Of a stretch of DNA of 64,000 nucleotides, positions 48,127 to 58,779 are shown in pieces; the stretch's first letter is position 1; each line of letters starts with the position of its first letter. Below the pieces are notes generated by a model, which was not told the DNA's origin, did not search any database, and saw only the letters and a list, made by a program, of their open reading frames with translations. The DNA comes from Mycolicibacterium insubricum (GTDB lineage Bacteria; Actinomycetota; Actinomycetes; Mycobacteriales; Mycobacteriaceae). The stretch lies in contig NZ_AP022618.1 of the NCBI RefSeq assembly GCF_010731615.1, positions 3,410,001-3,474,000 of the forward strand, given 5' to 3'. Position numbers and translations under genes: made by a program.

Positions 48127-48477
48127 ATGACGATCACGACCGACGACGAGACGCAGCCAGACCGTGACGGCACCTCGCCCGAGGCGCCCGACCCGGCCCT
48201 GCTGGACGCCGCGGGCGATCTGCTGCGGGCACTGGCCGCTCCGGTGCGCATCGCGATCGTGTTGCAGCTACACCAGACTCCGCGCCGGGTACACGAGCTC
48301 GTCGACGTGCTGCGGGTACCCCAGCCGCTGGTCAGCCAGCATCTGCGAGTGCTCAAGGCCGCGGGCGTGGTGTCCGCCGAACGGTCCGGACGCGAGATGG
48401 TCTACCGCCTCGTCGACCACCACCTGGCGCACATCGTGCTCGATGCCGTCGCGCACGCCGGCGAGGGCCACGCATGA
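48127..48477 (+). CDS. smtB: SmtB/ArsR-family zinc-responsive repressor
   Basis: This 116-residue winged-helix repressor binds DNA with the segment VHELVDVLRVPQPLVSQHLRVLKAAGVV. The C-terminal helix has DxHx10HxxE (in VDHHLAHIVLDAVAHAGEGHA), matching the alpha-5 zinc site of SmtB/CzrA sensors exactly. Zinc binding would release it from DNA. It corresponds to Rv2358, and its last codons overlap zur by ATGA, so the two are translated together. Confidence 0.93.
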   Translation: MTITTDDETQPDRDGTSPEAPDPALLDAAGDLLRALAAPVRIAIVLQLHQTPRRVHELVDVLRVPQPLVSQHLRVLKAAGVVSAERSGREMVYRLVDHHLAHIVLDAVAHAGEGHA

Positions 48478-48857
48478 CGGCGACCCGCTCCACCCGCCAG
48501 CGCACGGCCATCGGCGACCTGTTGGAGACCATCGACGGCTTCCGGTCCGCCCAGGAGCTGCACGACGAGCTGCGCCGCCGGGGCGAGAACATCGGGCTGA
48601 CCACCGTCTACCGGACCCTGCAGTCGATGGCCGCGGCCAACCAGGTCGACACGCTGCGCACCGACACCGGCGAGTCGGTGTACCGGCGCTGTTCCGAGCA
48701 CCACCACCATCACCTGGTGTGCCGCCAGTGCGGCGCCACCGTCGAGGTCGACGGGCCCGCGGTGGAGGAATGGGCGACCGAGGTCGCCGCCGCCAACGGT
48801 TTCACCGATGTCAGTCACACCGTGGAGATCTTCGGGGTGTGCGGGAAGTGCGACTGA
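48474..48857 (+). CDS. zur: Zinc uptake regulator Zur (FurB)
   Basis: This 127-residue Fur-family repressor represses zinc uptake when zinc is sufficient. It has the winged helix FRSAQELHDELRRRGENIGLTTVYRTLQSM, the His-rich regulatory loop CSEHHHHHLVCRQCG, and the structural zinc CxxC pairs CRQC and CGKC. It corresponds to Rv2359 (furB). The SmtB-Zur pair allows zinc-dependent control of zur expression by SmtB. Confidence 0.95.
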   Translation: MTATRSTRQRTAIGDLLETIDGFRSAQELHDELRRRGENIGLTTVYRTLQSMAAANQVDTLRTDTGESVYRRCSEHHHHHLVCRQCGATVEVDGPAVEEWATEVAAANGFTDVSHTVEIFGVCGKCD

Positions 48858-48858
48858 T

Positions 48859-49254
48859 TCAGTTCGCCTGAGCGCGAACCCAATCCAGCACCGCACCGAC
48901 GGTGAGCGGGGCCAGCTCGACGTCGCCCGGGGCATGGGGATCCACCCAGGCCAGCTCGTCGATCTCGGCGCACACCCGCGGCGGCGCGTCCAGCTCGACG
49001 AGGAACAGATCGGCCTCGACCGTGTGGCCGGGCTCGTTGGCCGCAGGCGCCTCACGGTGGCCGATCTCCCGCACGGTCAACACCCCGGCACCGAGTTCCT
49101 CGCGGACCTCACGGACCAGGGCCTCCGCGGGGGTCTCCCCCGGCTCGACCTTGCCGCCGGGCTGGATGAATACCGTCGTGCCGCGTTTGCGCACCACCAG
49201 CAGCCGCCCGTCGTCGTCGAGAACCACGGCGGCCACGATCCGGATGACGCTCAC
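48859..49254 (-). CDS. NUDIX hydrolase
   Basis: This is a 131-residue Nudix enzyme with the box Gx5Ex7REUxEExGU as GGKVEPGETPAEALVREVREELGA (about residues 33-56), intact for Mg2+-dependent cleavage of nucleoside diphosphate derivatives. The short size and WVDPHAPGD tail recall MutT-like housecleaning enzymes. It overlaps the upstream gene by ATGA and converges on zur with only 1 bp between stops. The substrate is unknown. Confidence 0.88.
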   Translation of the reverse strand: MSVIRIVAAVVLDDDGRLLVVRKRGTTVFIQPGGKVEPGETPAEALVREVREELGAGVLTVREIGHREAPAANEPGHTVEADLFLVELDAPPRVCAEIDELAWVDPHAPGDVELAPLTVGAVLDWVRAQAN

Positions 49255-49703
49255 GACGCCAGGTCGGCCCGCAGGTCCGCGCCGTTGGCCAGCACCATCA
49301 GGATCAGGGTGCGCAGCGCCTCGTCGGACAGCCCGTTACCCGGGAAGTTGTAGCGCAGCATCACGTCGGCGACCTTGCTCGCCGGCGCCTTCCGCCGGGC
49401 CCCGCCGGACGAATCGCCGTTGGCCGCCACCTCCTCGGTCCGCTCGACCAGCGTGACGGTGCCCAGCATGGTCGCCGCGGCGTGCCGCAGCACCTGCTCG
49501 CGGGTCTTGGCGTTGCACGGCAGGTCCCAGGCCAGCGGCTGGTTGAGCGAGACGATGTCCAGCCCGTCGGCGATGCCGACCACCCGCACCGAGGCCACCG
49601 ATCCGGCGGCGGCGACGGTCAGCGCACCGTCGGGTTCGACGGTCACCGTGGCCGCCTCGCCGAGCACCCCGGCGAGCCGGTCCACCAGCGCCGGGGCGCC
49701 CAT
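49251..49703 (-). CDS. Conserved hypothetical protein (Rv2360c-like)
   Basis: This 150-residue protein matches no domain I can name. It has alternating strands (TVTVEPDGALTVAAAGSVASVRVVGI), a central LNQPLAWDLPCNAKTREQVLRHAA segment and a C-terminal helix FPGNGLSDEALRTLILMVLANGADL. ATG 49703 starts right after the uppS stop, and the gene ends by ATGA in the Nudix gene, so it is part of the recO-uppS operon. Position equals Rv2360c. Function is unknown. Confidence 0.72.
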   Translation of the reverse strand: MGAPALVDRLAGVLGEAATVTVEPDGALTVAAAGSVASVRVVGIADGLDIVSLNQPLAWDLPCNAKTREQVLRHAAATMLGTVTLVERTEEVAANGDSSGGARRKAPASKVADVMLRYNFPGNGLSDEALRTLILMVLANGADLRADLAS

Positions 49704-49704
49704 C

Positions 49705-50592
49705 TCAGGCCCGACCGAAACGCCGGTTGCGCGACACGTACTCCTCACACGCCGCCCAGAGGTCGCGGCGGTCGTAGTCCGGCCACAGCTTGTCCTGGAA
49801 GACGTATTCGGCGTAGGCGGACTGCCAGAGCAGGAAGTTGCTGGCCCGCTGCTCCCCGGAAGTCCGGATGAACAGGTCCACGTCGGGGATATCGGGGCGG
49901 TTCAGGTGCGCGGCGACGGTCTCCTCGTCGACCCGCTCGGGGTCGAGTTTCCCGTCGGCGGCCAGCCGGGCGATCTCCTTGGCGGACTCGGCGATCTCGG
50001 CGCGCCCGCCATAGTTGACGCAGTAGTTGACGGTGATGGTGTCGTTGGTGAGCGTCATCTGCTCGGCGATCTCGAACTCCTTGATGACGCTGCGCCACAT
50101 CCGCGGCCGCGATCCCACCCAGCGCATGTTGACGCCCATGATGTCCAGGGCCACCCGGCGCCGGCGCACCACCTCGCGGTTGAAGCCCATCAGGAAGCGC
50201 ACCTCCTCGGCCGACCGGCGCCAGTTCTCCGTGGAGAAGGCGTACACCGACAGGTGCTTGATGCCGATTTCGATTGCCCCGCAGGTGATGTCGATCAGCA
50301 CCGCCTCGCCCATCTTGTGGCCGTCGGTGCGGGCCAGGCCGCGCTGCTGGGCCCAGCGGCCGTTGCCGTCCATCACCACCGCGACGTGGTTGGGCAGCTG
50401 ATCGGCCGGGATCTGCGGGGCCGAGGCCTTGGACGGGTGCTGCGGGGGGCGCCGCGGCCCGCCGTCGGGGGCCTCCGGCAGCTCGGGGAACACCACCGGC
50501 CAGGTGGAGATGTCCGGGAAGACCGGGTAGTCGTCAGGCGCCGGCGGCAGCTGCGGATAGCCCGTCGGCTTCCGGTCCCGTTTCAATGCCAT
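49705..50592 (-). CDS. uppS: Z-type polyprenyl (decaprenyl) diphosphate synthase
   Basis: This 295-residue cis-prenyltransferase makes the decaprenyl phosphate carrier for arabinogalactan and peptidoglycan. Motifs are [17 protein letters not shown] (catalytic Asp), [20 protein letters not shown] and [34 protein letters not shown]. An N-terminal extension of about 60 Pro-rich residues matches M. tuberculosis Rv2361c (296 aa). ATG 50592 lies 59 bp inside the 3' end of recO. Confidence 0.95.
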   Translation of the reverse strand: MALKRDRKPTGYPQLPPAPDDYPVFPDISTWPVVFPELPEAPDGGPRRPPQHPSKASAPQIPADQLPNHVAVVMDGNGRWAQQRGLARTDGHKMGEAVLIDITCGAIEIGIKHLSVYAFSTENWRRSAEEVRFLMGFNREVVRRRRVALDIMGVNMRWVGSRPRMWRSVIKEFEIAEQMTLTNDTITVNYCVNYGGRAEIAESAKEIARLAADGKLDPERVDEETVAAHLNRPDIPDVDLFIRTSGEQRASNFLLWQSAYAEYVFQDKLWPDYDRRDLWAACEEYVSRNRRFGRA

Positions 50593-51397
50593 GCGCCACA
50601 TCCTGCCCGACCACGGCGTAAACCTGGCGATCGACCCGCTCGGAATGCTCCCCCACCCGCTCGCCCGAAGACCGCTCCACCAGCGCCAAGGTGCGCAGCT
50701 TGCGCTCCAGGTGCCACTGCAGATGCGCGGCCACCAGACCGCTGGCCTGGCTGCGGTGCGCGGCGGTGGCCACCTCGGCACCGGCCCAGTCCCCGTCGTG
50801 CAGCGCCGCCATCAGGTCCAGCACCTGTTGCGGCGGGGTGACCGAGCCCGACGGCCGGCAGTGCATGCACACGCTGCCACCGGCGGCGATGTGGAACGCC
50901 CGGTGCGGTCCCGGGGCCGCGCACCGGGCGCATTCGGTCAGCGCCGGCGCCCAGCCGGCGATCGACATGGCGCGCAGCAGGTAGGCGTCGAGCACCAGGT
51001 CCTTGGGCCGGGACCCGTCGGCGACCGCGCGCAGCGCTCCGACGGTCAGCCGGTGCAGCGACGGGACCGGGGCGTGTTCCTCGCCGGCGAGGCGTTCGGC
51101 GGTCTCCAGGATCGCGCAGGCGCTGGTGTAGCGGCCGTAGTCGCTGACGATGTCGGCGGCGAACGCGTCGATGGCCTGGACCTGGGTGACGATGTCGAGG
51201 TTGCGGCCCGGGTGCAGCTGCACGTCGATGTGGGCGAACGGCTCCAGCCGGGCGCCGAACTTGCTGCGGGTGCGCCGAACCCCCTTGGCGACGGCGCGGA
51301 CCAGGCCGTGATCGCGGGTCAGCAGGGTGACGATGCGGTCGGCCTCACCGAGCTTGTGCTGACGCACCACCACCGCCCGGTCCCGATACAGCCGCAT
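50534..51397 (-). CDS. recO: DNA repair protein RecO
   Basis: This 287-residue RecF-pathway mediator loads RecA onto SSB-coated DNA. It starts [39 protein letters not shown], the OB-fold N-terminus, and has the zinc Cys pairs CARCAAPG and VCMHCRP. It continues for about 20 residues into the uppS start, an unusual overlap. The start ATG 51397 is supported by the canonical N-terminus. It corresponds to Rv2362c. Confidence 0.93.
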   Translation of the reverse strand: MRLYRDRAVVVRQHKLGEADRIVTLLTRDHGLVRAVAKGVRRTRSKFGARLEPFAHIDVQLHPGRNLDIVTQVQAIDAFAADIVSDYGRYTSACAILETAERLAGEEHAPVPSLHRLTVGALRAVADGSRPKDLVLDAYLLRAMSIAGWAPALTECARCAAPGPHRAFHIAAGGSVCMHCRPSGSVTPPQQVLDLMAALHDGDWAGAEVATAAHRSQASGLVAAHLQWHLERKLRTLALVERSSGERVGEHSERVDRQVYAVVGQDVAHGIETGPEADGLSAAAAGA

Positions 51398-51521
51398 GGG
51401 GACACAGTCTGGCACCGGATGCCGACAGTGCGCGGGACGCGCGCCGCAGAGGCGTTGGGGTGCCGCTCACACCCAGAATGGCTCCCGTCGGGTTCACCGC
51501 CACCGATACGCTGACGGCACC

Positions 51522-52952
51522 ATGGCCTTCTCCGAATTCCCCACCGTCGCGCATCAGCTGTACCAGCTCGCCGGCGGCGAACGCACCGCGCTCGAGCTGA
51601 CCCGGCGGTCGCTGGCCGCCATCGAAGCCAGCCAGCCGACGCTGAACGCCTTTCGGGTGGTGCTGGCCGAGCGGGCGCTGGCCACCGCGGCCGAGGCCGA
51701 CCGCCGCCGCGCCGCCGGGCAGAGGGCGCCGCTGCTCGGTGTGCCGATCGCCATCAAGGACGACGTGGACCTGGCCGGGGCGCCGACGGCGTTCGGCACC
51801 GACGGCTGGATCCCCCCGGCGGCCACCGACGCCGAGCTGGTCCGCCGCCTGGACGCGGCCGGCGCGGTGATCGTCGGCAAGACCAACACCTGCGAGCTCG
51901 GCCAGTGGCCGTTCACCAGCGGGCCGGGCTTCGGGCACACGCGGAATCCGTGGAGCCGCAAACACACCCCGGGTGGTTCCTCCGGTGGCGCCGCGGCGGC
52001 CGTCGCGGCGGGTCTGGTGGCCGCGGCGATCGGCTCCGACGGGGCCGGCAGCGTCCGCATCCCGGCGGCCTGGACGAATCTGGTCGGCATCAAACCGCAG
52101 CGCGGCCGCATCTCGACGTGGCCGCTGCCGGACACCTTCAACGGCATCACCGTCAACGGGGTGCTGGCCCACACCGTCGCCGACGCCGCGCTGGTGCTCG
52201 ACGCGATATCCGGCAGCACCGACGGCGACGTGCACATCCCCGAGCCGGTGTCGGCGTACGACGGCGTCCGCAGCGCACCGGGGGATCTGCGGGTCGCGCT
52301 GTCCACCCGGTTCCCGTTCACCGGGTTCCCGGCCCGGCTGGATCCGCAGATCGCCGCGGCGCTGAGGACGGTGGCCGGTCAGCTGACCGAGCTCGGGCAC
52401 ACCGTGGTCGAGGGCAACCCGGACTACGGGCTGCGACTGTCCTGGAGTTTTCTGGCGCGCTCCACCTCCGGACTGCTGCCCTGGCGGGAACGGCTGAGCC
52501 CGGGTGCCCGCTGGGACCGTCGGACATTGTCGAATTTCACCATGGGGCAACTACTTTCGCAGCGCATCTTGAAGCGGGCCCGCCGCGAGGAGAAGAACCA
52601 GCAGCGCCGGATCGGCGCGATCTTCGACCTGGTCGACGTGGTCCTGGCACCGACGACGGCGCTGCCCCCACCCCGGGTGGACGCGTTCGACGGCCTGAGC
52701 CCGACGGCGACCGACCGCGCGATCATCGCCGCCTGCCCGGTGTGCTGGCCGTGGAATGCGCTGGGCTGGCCGTCGATCAACATCCCGGCCGGGTTCACCA
52801 CCGACGGGCTGCCGATCGGCGTGCAGTTGATGGGCCCGGCGAACTCCGAGCCGCTGCTGGTGTCGCTGGCCGCCGAACTGGAAGCCGTCAGCGACTGGTC
52901 CGGGCGCCGGCCGCAGCGCTGGTGGGACGCCCCGGCTCGGCCCCAGCCCTAA
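51522..52952 (+). CDS. amiA2: Amidase signature family protein
   Basis: This 476-residue amidase has the Ser-cisSer-Lys site: Lys in PIAIKDDVDLAG, and the Ser pair in HTPGGSSGGAAAAVAAGLVAAAIGSDGAGSVRIPA. The flanking QRGRISTWP is also typical. The substrate could be any small amide. ATG 51522 (MAFSEFPTVAHQL) fits; the open frame upstream is inside the recO promoter area. It corresponds to Rv2363 (amiA2). The stop overlaps era by 4 bp, converging. Confidence 0.9.
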   Translation: MAFSEFPTVAHQLYQLAGGERTALELTRRSLAAIEASQPTLNAFRVVLAERALATAAEADRRRAAGQRAPLLGVPIAIKDDVDLAGAPTAFGTDGWIPPAATDAELVRRLDAAGAVIVGKTNTCELGQWPFTSGPGFGHTRNPWSRKHTPGGSSGGAAAAVAAGLVAAAIGSDGAGSVRIPAAWTNLVGIKPQRGRISTWPLPDTFNGITVNGVLAHTVADAALVLDAISGSTDGDVHIPEPVSAYDGVRSAPGDLRVALSTRFPFTGFPARLDPQIAAALRTVAGQLTELGHTVVEGNPDYGLRLSWSFLARSTSGLLPWRERLSPGARWDRRTLSNFTMGQLLSQRILKRARREEKNQQRRIGAIFDLVDVVLAPTTALPPPRVDAFDGLSPTATDRAIIAACPVCWPWNALGWPSINIPAGFTTDGLPIGVQLMGPANSEPLLVSLAAELEAVSDWSGRRPQRWWDAPARPQP

Positions 52953-53860
52953 AAGCCCAGCCGGCCCAGCTGTTTGGGGTCGCGCTGCCAGTTCTTGGCG
53001 ACCTTCACCCGCAGGTCCAGGAACACCTTGGTGCCCAACAGTTTTTCGATCTGGCCGCGCGCGGCGGTGCCGACGTGGCGCAGCCGCGCCCCGCCCTTGC
53101 CGATGACGATGCCCCTCTGCGAGTCCCGTTCGACGTAGAGCACGGCGTACACGTCGACCATCGGGTCGTCCTCGGGCCGGTCGGGGCGGTCCTCGACGCT
53201 CTCGATGACGACGGCCAGCGAGTGCGGCAGTTCATCGCGCACGCCCTCTAAGGCGGCCTCCCGGATGAACTCGGCCATCAGGGTTTCCTCGGGCTCGTCG
53301 GTGAGTTCGCCGTCGGGGTAGAACGCCGGGCCCGGTTCCAGCAGGCCGGCCAGCACGTCGATGACCACGTCGACCTGCTGTCCGGTGGTCGCCGAAACCG
53401 GCACGATCTCGGCGGCGTGCTCACCGAATTCGGTTGCCACCGAGGCCAATTGCGCGGCGACCCGGTCCTTGGACACCTTGTCGATCTTGGTGACCAGCAC
53501 CACCAGGGCGGTGCGCGGGGCGACATCGCGGATCTGCTGGTAGATCCACCGGTCGCCGGGGCCGATGGGCTCGTCGGCCGGGATGCACAGACCGATCACG
53601 TCGACCTGCGAGTAGGTGTCGCGGACCAGGTCGTTGAGCCGTTTGCCGAGCAGGGTACGCGGCCGGTGCAAGCCGGGGGTGTCGACCAGGATGATCTGGA
53701 AACCGTCGCGGTGCACGATGCCGCGAATGGTGTGCCGGGTGGTCTGCGGCCGGTTCGAGGTGATGGCCACCTTCGCCCCCACCAGCGCATTGGTCAGGGT
53801 GGATTTCCCGGCGTTGGGCCGGCCCACCAGACAGACGAAGCCAGAACGGAATTCGGTCAC
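52949..53860 (-). CDS. era: GTPase Era
   Basis: This 303-residue GTPase helps 16S rRNA maturation and 30S assembly. G1 is GRPNAGKS (13-20), G2 TTRHTIRG, G3 DTPGLH, G4 TKIDKV and G5 VSATTG. A KH domain with [28 protein letters not shown] follows. It corresponds to Rv2364c; the start overlaps the upstream CorC-like gene by ATGA. Confidence 0.95.
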   Translation of the reverse strand: MTEFRSGFVCLVGRPNAGKSTLTNALVGAKVAITSNRPQTTRHTIRGIVHRDGFQIILVDTPGLHRPRTLLGKRLNDLVRDTYSQVDVIGLCIPADEPIGPGDRWIYQQIRDVAPRTALVVLVTKIDKVSKDRVAAQLASVATEFGEHAAEIVPVSATTGQQVDVVIDVLAGLLEPGPAFYPDGELTDEPEETLMAEFIREAALEGVRDELPHSLAVVIESVEDRPDRPEDDPMVDVYAVLYVERDSQRGIVIGKGGARLRHVGTAARGQIEKLLGTKVFLDLRVKVAKNWQRDPKQLGRLGF

Positions 53861-55140
53861 GATGCCTCCACACCAGGTTCGACCAGCACGGTGTTGACCC
53901 GCATCCGGCCGCGCTGATCACGCCCGCCCTCGGCGCGCAGCCGAAGACCGTGCGCGGTCACCTCCGAACCGGGCAACGGCACCCGGCCCAGCTCGAGGGC
54001 CAGCAACCCGCCGACGGTGTCGACGGTCTCGGACTGGTCCTCGTCAAACTCGATGCCGTAGAGCTCGGCGAGGTCGTCGATCGGCAACCGCGCCGACACC
54101 CGGTACCGCCCGTCGCCGAGCTCGTGGATCGGGGCGATCTCCGCGTCGTCGTACTCGTCGGCGATCTCCCCGACGATCTCCTCCAACACGTCCTCGATGG
54201 TCACCAGCCCGGCGATGGCGCCGTACTCGTCGACCAGCAGCGCCATGTGATTGCGGGTGCGCTGCATCTCGGCGAGCAGGTCATCCAGCGGTTTGGTGTC
54301 CGGGACGAACACGGCCGGGCGCATCACCTGGGACACCTGGGTGTCGCGGCCGCCCGTCGTCGAGGTGTAGGTGCGGCGCACCAGGTCCTTGAGGTAGACG
54401 ACGCCGAGCACGTCATCGACGTTGTCGCCGATCACCGGGATGCGGGAGTGTCCGCTGCGCACGGCCAGCGAGGTGGCCTGCCCGGCGTGCTTGTCGTGCT
54501 CGATCCAGACCATCTCGGTCCGCGGCACCATGACCTCGCGAGCGACGGTGTCCCCCAGTTCGAACACCGACTGGATCATCCGGCGTTCCTCGTCGGCGAC
54601 GACGCCGCGTTGGCCGGCCAGCTCGACGACCTCGCGCAGTTCGATTTCCGAGGCGAACGGTCCGTTGCGGAACCCGCGACCGGGTGTCAGCGCGTTGCCG
54701 ATCAGGATCAGCAACCGGCTGATCGGCATCAGCAGCACCGAAATCGCCTGCAGCACAGCGGCGGACATCAGCGAGATGGAGTAGGCGTTCTGCCGACCGA
54801 CGGTCCGCGGCCCGACGCCGATGAGGACGAAACTGGTGACCACCATGATGGCCGCGGCGACCACCAGCGCCCAGCCCAGGCTCATATGCGCGCTGAGGTA
54901 GGCGACCAGCAGCACCGTCGCGGTGGTCTCGCAGACGATGCGCAGCAGCACCACCAGGCTGACGTAGCGGGGCCGTTCGGCGATCACCGCCGAGAGCCGC
55001 ACGGCGCCGGGCCGCTCCTCGCGCACCATCTCCGACACCCGCGCGATCGACACCGTGCCGATCGCCGCGTCCAGCGCCGAGAACAGTCCGCCGAGCGCAA
55101 CCAGGGCGATCGCGCCGACCAGCGCGGCCGGTCCGCTCAC
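53857..55140 (-). CDS. HlyC/CorC-family CNNM domain protein with CBS pair
   Basis: This 427-residue membrane protein has a CNNM/DUF21-type membrane domain (about 1-180), two CBS domains ([72 protein letters not shown]) and the CorC C-terminal domain. The family is linked to Mg2+/Co2+ homeostasis. GTG 55140 with GGGAAG upstream is chosen; the frame upstream is just open. It corresponds to Rv2366c. 67 bp of GC-rich repeat-like sequence separates it from ybeY. Confidence 0.87.
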   Translation of the reverse strand: MSGPAALVGAIALVALGGLFSALDAAIGTVSIARVSEMVREERPGAVRLSAVIAERPRYVSLVVLLRIVCETTATVLLVAYLSAHMSLGWALVVAAAIMVVTSFVLIGVGPRTVGRQNAYSISLMSAAVLQAISVLLMPISRLLILIGNALTPGRGFRNGPFASEIELREVVELAGQRGVVADEERRMIQSVFELGDTVAREVMVPRTEMVWIEHDKHAGQATSLAVRSGHSRIPVIGDNVDDVLGVVYLKDLVRRTYTSTTGGRDTQVSQVMRPAVFVPDTKPLDDLLAEMQRTRNHMALLVDEYGAIAGLVTIEDVLEEIVGEIADEYDDAEIAPIHELGDGRYRVSARLPIDDLAELYGIEFDEDQSETVDTVGGLLALELGRVPLPGSEVTAHGLRLRAEGGRDQRGRMRVNTVLVEPGVEAS

Positions 55141-55207
55141 CAGCTTCCCAATTCGCTGCGCGCAGGCTCCGGTCCTCGCTGCGCTGCGATCCTCACCGGC
55201 GCTGCGC

Positions 55208-55756
55208 TCACAGGCCGTCGGACTGGTTGTGGAACTCGTTGGACCGGTCCAGCAGGTAGCGGTCCTTCTCGCCCTGGCGGTTGCGGTGATACAGCTTCTC
55301 CTGATCGCGGTACCACTCGGCCAGCAGCCGGTTCTGCAGGGCGAACATCTCCTTCTCCTCATCCGGCTCGGCGTGGTCGTAGCCGAGCAGATGCAGCACG
55401 CCGTGCACGGTGAGCAGGGCGAGTTCGTGGGCCAGCGGATGTCCGGCGGCCTTGGCCTGTTCGGCGGCGAACGGCGGGCACAGCACGATGTCGCCGAGCA
55501 TCGCCGGGCCGGGCTCACCGGCGTCCGGGCGACCGCCGGGCTCCAGCTCGTCCATCGGGAAGCTCATCACGTCGGTGGGACCGGGCAGGTCCATCCAGCG
55601 CAGGTGCAGATCGGCCATCGCCTCGGAGTCGAGCAGGATCATCGACAGTTCCGCGCCGGGGTTGACCTCCATCGCCGCGATGACGAACCGGGCGACGCTG
55701 ATCAGCTCCTCCTCGCTGACGTCGACGCCGGATTCGTTGGACACTTCGATGGTCAC
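55208..55756 (-). CDS. ybeY: Endoribonuclease YbeY
   Basis: This 182-residue zinc-dependent RNase matures the 16S rRNA 3' end and takes part in ribosome quality control. The triad [11 protein letters not shown] (HxxxHxxxxxH) is intact, preceded by [14 protein letters not shown]. It corresponds to Rv2367c. The start overlaps phoH by ATGA (55753-55756), and a YbeY-PhoH link is typical of bacterial operons. Confidence 0.95.
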   Translation of the reverse strand: MTIEVSNESGVDVSEEELISVARFVIAAMEVNPGAELSMILLDSEAMADLHLRWMDLPGPTDVMSFPMDELEPGGRPDAGEPGPAMLGDIVLCPPFAAEQAKAAGHPLAHELALLTVHGVLHLLGYDHAEPDEEKEMFALQNRLLAEWYRDQEKLYHRNRQGEKDRYLLDRSNEFHNQSDGL

Positions 55757-56814
55757 GGCCGGACCTCCCGCGGTCCCCGCGACGGTCGCCGTCGCTGCTC
55801 CCGGTTGGCCGGCCCCTCGGCACGCGCGTACGCGTCGACGATGTCGGACACCAGCCGGTGGCGGACCACGTCGGCGCTGGTCAACTGGGCGAAATGAATG
55901 TCGTCGATGCCGTCGAGAATATCCACCGCGGCGGCCAGCCCCGAACGTGCCCCGCCGGGCAGGTCCACCTGGGTGATGTCGCCGGTGACGACGATCCGGG
56001 AGCCGAAGCCCAGCCGGGTGAGGAACATCTTCATCTGCTCGGCGGTGGTGTTCTGCGCCTCATCGAGGATGACGAATGCGTCATTGAGGGTCCGGCCGCG
56101 CATAAATGCCAGCGGCGCCACCTCGATCACCCCGGCGGCCATCAGCTTCGGGATCGCCTCGGCGTCCATCATGTCGTGCAGGGCGTCGTACAGCGGCCGC
56201 AGATAGGGGTCGATCTTGTCGGCCATCGTGCCGGGCAGGAAGCCCAGCCGCTCGCCGGCTTCCACCGCCGGGCGGGTGAGGATGATCCTGGTGACCTGCT
56301 TGGTGCGCAGTGCGTTGACGGCCTTGGCCATCGCCAGATAGGTCTTGCCGGTGCCGGCCGGGCCGATGGCGAACACGATGGTGTTCTTGTCGATGGCGTC
56401 GACGTAATGCTTCTGGTTCAGCGTCTTGGGCCGGATGGTCTTGCCGCGACGGCTCAGGATGTCCAGGCTGAGCACCTCGGCCGGCGAGGCGACGCCGGAG
56501 TCGGTCATCATGCCGACGCTGCGGCGCACGCTGTCCGGGGTCAGCGCGTGCCCGGCGGCGACCAGGGCGATGAGTTCGCTGAGTACCCGGTCGGCCAGCG
56601 CGACGTCGGCGGGTGCGCCGGTGACGGTGACGGTGTTGCCACGGACGTGCAGATCGGCGGTGAGGGCCTGCTCCAGCACCCGCAGGTTCTCGTCGGCGGA
56701 ACCAAGCAGCGCGACGACAAGGTCGGAGGGGACTTCGATGGTGCTGCGCACCGAGTTGCCGGGCGCGGGATCGCGGGGGGTCACGTGGGGTGTTTTGCCT
56801 GCCTGTCGGTTCAC
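55753..56814 (-). CDS. phoH: PhoH family ATPase
   Basis: This 353-residue ATPase has Walker [10 protein letters not shown], Walker [10 protein letters not shown] and the downstream [14 protein letters not shown], all classic of the PhoH helicase-like family. It corresponds to Rv2368c (phoH1). The start is GTG 56814. The operon order phoH-ybeY-corC-era is conserved in mycobacteria and suggests a role in RNA metabolism. Confidence 0.94.
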   Translation of the reverse strand: MNRQAGKTPHVTPRDPAPGNSVRSTIEVPSDLVVALLGSADENLRVLEQALTADLHVRGNTVTVTGAPADVALADRVLSELIALVAAGHALTPDSVRRSVGMMTDSGVASPAEVLSLDILSRRGKTIRPKTLNQKHYVDAIDKNTIVFAIGPAGTGKTYLAMAKAVNALRTKQVTRIILTRPAVEAGERLGFLPGTMADKIDPYLRPLYDALHDMMDAEAIPKLMAAGVIEVAPLAFMRGRTLNDAFVILDEAQNTTAEQMKMFLTRLGFGSRIVVTGDITQVDLPGGARSGLAAAVDILDGIDDIHFAQLTSADVVRHRLVSDIVDAYARAEGPANREQRRRPSRGPREVRP

Positions 56815-56842
56815 CGGAACACCTGGAGTCTACCGCCGGGGC

Positions 56843-57586
56843 TCAGGCCCACCGCGGGGTCAGCACCCCCAGGGCGCCCAGTGCGACGGCGGCGGCGGTG
56901 GACGTGCGCAGCACGGTGGGGCCCAGCCGCACCGGGTGCGCGCCGACGGCGGTGAGGGCGGACAGCTCGTCGTCGCCGATGCCACCCTCCGGGCCGATGA
57001 TCAGCGTGATCGACGACGCGGCGGCGGGCTCCAGCGTCGCCAGCGCAACGACGGCGTCCTCGTGCAGTACCAGCGTCAGGGTGCCCGGGGCGGCGTCGGC
57101 GATGCGGCGGGCCAGTTCGGCGGTGTCGATGACGCCGTCGACCGGCGGGATGTGTGCGCGGCGGGACTGCCGGGCGGCCGAGCGGATGACCGCCGACCAG
57201 CGGCGCAGCCCCTTCTCGGCCCGCGGGCCGTCCCAGCGGGCCACGCAGCGCGCGGCCTGCCAGGCGCAGAAGGCGTCGGCGCCGGCCTCGGTGGCCAGCT
57301 CGACGGCCAGCTCGGAGCGCTCGGATTTGGGGATGGCCTGCACGACAGTGACCGGTGGCGTCGGGGCCGGAACGGTGGCCCGGGTCTGCACCTGTGCGGT
57401 CAGTTCCTTCTTGGCGACGTCGATGACCTCGCAGTCGGCGACCTCACCCGCGCCGTCGCTCAGCACGATCGCTTCGCCCACCCGCAGCCGGCGTACCGAG
57501 GCGGCGTGGAAGCCCTCGTCGCCGTCGAGCAGTACCCGGGCGCCGACCGCGGGCAGCGCGTCGACATAGAACAGCGGCTTGGACAC
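56843..57586 (-). CDS. rsmE: 16S rRNA m3U1498 methyltransferase RsmE
   Basis: This 247-residue SPOUT methyltransferase modifies U1498 of 16S rRNA. The N-terminal PUA-like region includes [22 protein letters not shown], and the SAM-binding trefoil knot contains [17 protein letters not shown] and [19 protein letters not shown]. It corresponds to Rv2372c. The start is GTG 57586, 3 bp from the dnaJ2 stop, so it is co-transcribed. Confidence 0.94.
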   Translation of the reverse strand: MSKPLFYVDALPAVGARVLLDGDEGFHAASVRRLRVGEAIVLSDGAGEVADCEVIDVAKKELTAQVQTRATVPAPTPPVTVVQAIPKSERSELAVELATEAGADAFCAWQAARCVARWDGPRAEKGLRRWSAVIRSAARQSRRAHIPPVDGVIDTAELARRIADAAPGTLTLVLHEDAVVALATLEPAAASSITLIIGPEGGIGDDELSALTAVGAHPVRLGPTVLRTSTAAAVALGALGVLTPRWA

Positions 57587-57589
57587 CGG

Positions 57590-58741
57590 TCAGCGGCCGG
57601 TGAAGGTCTCGCGGAGTCGGCTGAAGATGCCGCCGCCGTTGTGGGCGGCCGCCGAGCGGGTCGCGGTGACCTCGCTGCGTTCGTGTTGCCGGTTGGCGCG
57701 CAGTTGGCCCAGCAGTTCGGTGTCGCGGGCGTCGAGCCGGGTCGGCACCACCACGTTGACGTGCGCGTGCAGGTCACCGCGGGCCCCGGAACGCAGGTGC
57801 GGCATGCCGCGGCCGCGCAGGGTGACGACGGTCTCCGGCTGGGTGCCGGCGGGCACGGTCAGCTCGGTGGGGCCGTCGAGGATCACGTCGATGCTGACGC
57901 TGGTGCCCAGCGCGGCGTCGACCATCGGGACGTCGATGCTGCAGTGCAGGTCGTCGCCGTCGCGCTCGAACAGCTCGTGCGGCTTTTCGTGCACCTCGAC
58001 GTACAGGTCACCGGCCGGTCCGCCGCCGGGGCCGACCTCGCCCTGGGCGGCCAGCCGCACCCGCATGCCCTCGCCGACACCGGCCGGGATCTTGACGCTG
58101 ATGTCGCGGCGGGCCCGGACCCGGCCGTCGCCACCGCAGTTGTGGCACGGATCGAGAATGACCTCGCCGACGCCGCGGCAGGTGGGGCACGGCCGGGACG
58201 TCATCACCTGGCCGAGCAGGGAACGCTGCAGGGTCTGCACCTCGCCGCGGCCACCGCAGGTGTCGCAGGTGCTCGGCCGGGAGTCGCCGTGGGTGCCGCG
58301 GCCCTGGCAGCCGTCGCACAGGATCGCGGTGTCGACGGTGACCTGCTTGGTGACGCCGGTGGCGCATTCGGTCAGGTCGAGGCGCAGTCGCAGCAGCGAA
58401 TCCGATCCGGGCCGGACCCGCCCGACGGGTCCGCGGGAGCCGCCGCCACCGCCGAAGAACGCCTCGAAGACGTCACCGAGGCCGCCGAACCCGCCGAAGC
58501 CGGCACCGCCGCCGCCCATGCCGGTTTCCATCGGGTCGCCGCCCAGGTCGACGATGCGGCGCTTCTCCGGGTCGGTCAGCACCTCATAGGCGACCGAAAT
58601 CTCCTGGAACCGGATCTGCGCCTGCTGGTCGGGGTTGACGTCAGGGTGCAATTCGCGGGCCAGTTTCCGGTAGGCGCGCTTGAGCTCCGCGTCGGTGGCG
58701 CCTTGGGCGACGCCGAGCAGACCGTAGTAATCCCGAGCCAC
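57590..58741 (-). CDS. dnaJ2: Chaperone DnaJ (DnaJ2)
   Basis: This 383-residue type I J-protein has the J domain with HPD ([14 protein letters not shown]), a Gly/Phe region, and the four CxxCxGxG zinc repeats ([32 protein letters not shown]). It stimulates the Hsp70 ATPase DnaK. It corresponds to Rv2373c, downstream of hrcA, as expected for a heat-shock operon. Confidence 0.96.
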   Translation of the reverse strand: MARDYYGLLGVAQGATDAELKRAYRKLARELHPDVNPDQQAQIRFQEISVAYEVLTDPEKRRIVDLGGDPMETGMGGGGAGFGGFGGLGDVFEAFFGGGGGSRGPVGRVRPGSDSLLRLRLDLTECATGVTKQVTVDTAILCDGCQGRGTHGDSRPSTCDTCGGRGEVQTLQRSLLGQVMTSRPCPTCRGVGEVILDPCHNCGGDGRVRARRDISVKIPAGVGEGMRVRLAAQGEVGPGGGPAGDLYVEVHEKPHELFERDGDDLHCSIDVPMVDAALGTSVSIDVILDGPTELTVPAGTQPETVVTLRGRGMPHLRSGARGDLHAHVNVVVPTRLDARDTELLGQLRANRQHERSEVTATRSAAAHNGGGIFSRLRETFTGR

Positions 58742-58779
58742 GCTTGTCCCACACCTTCGCCAAATCCGGCCGGGGCCAG

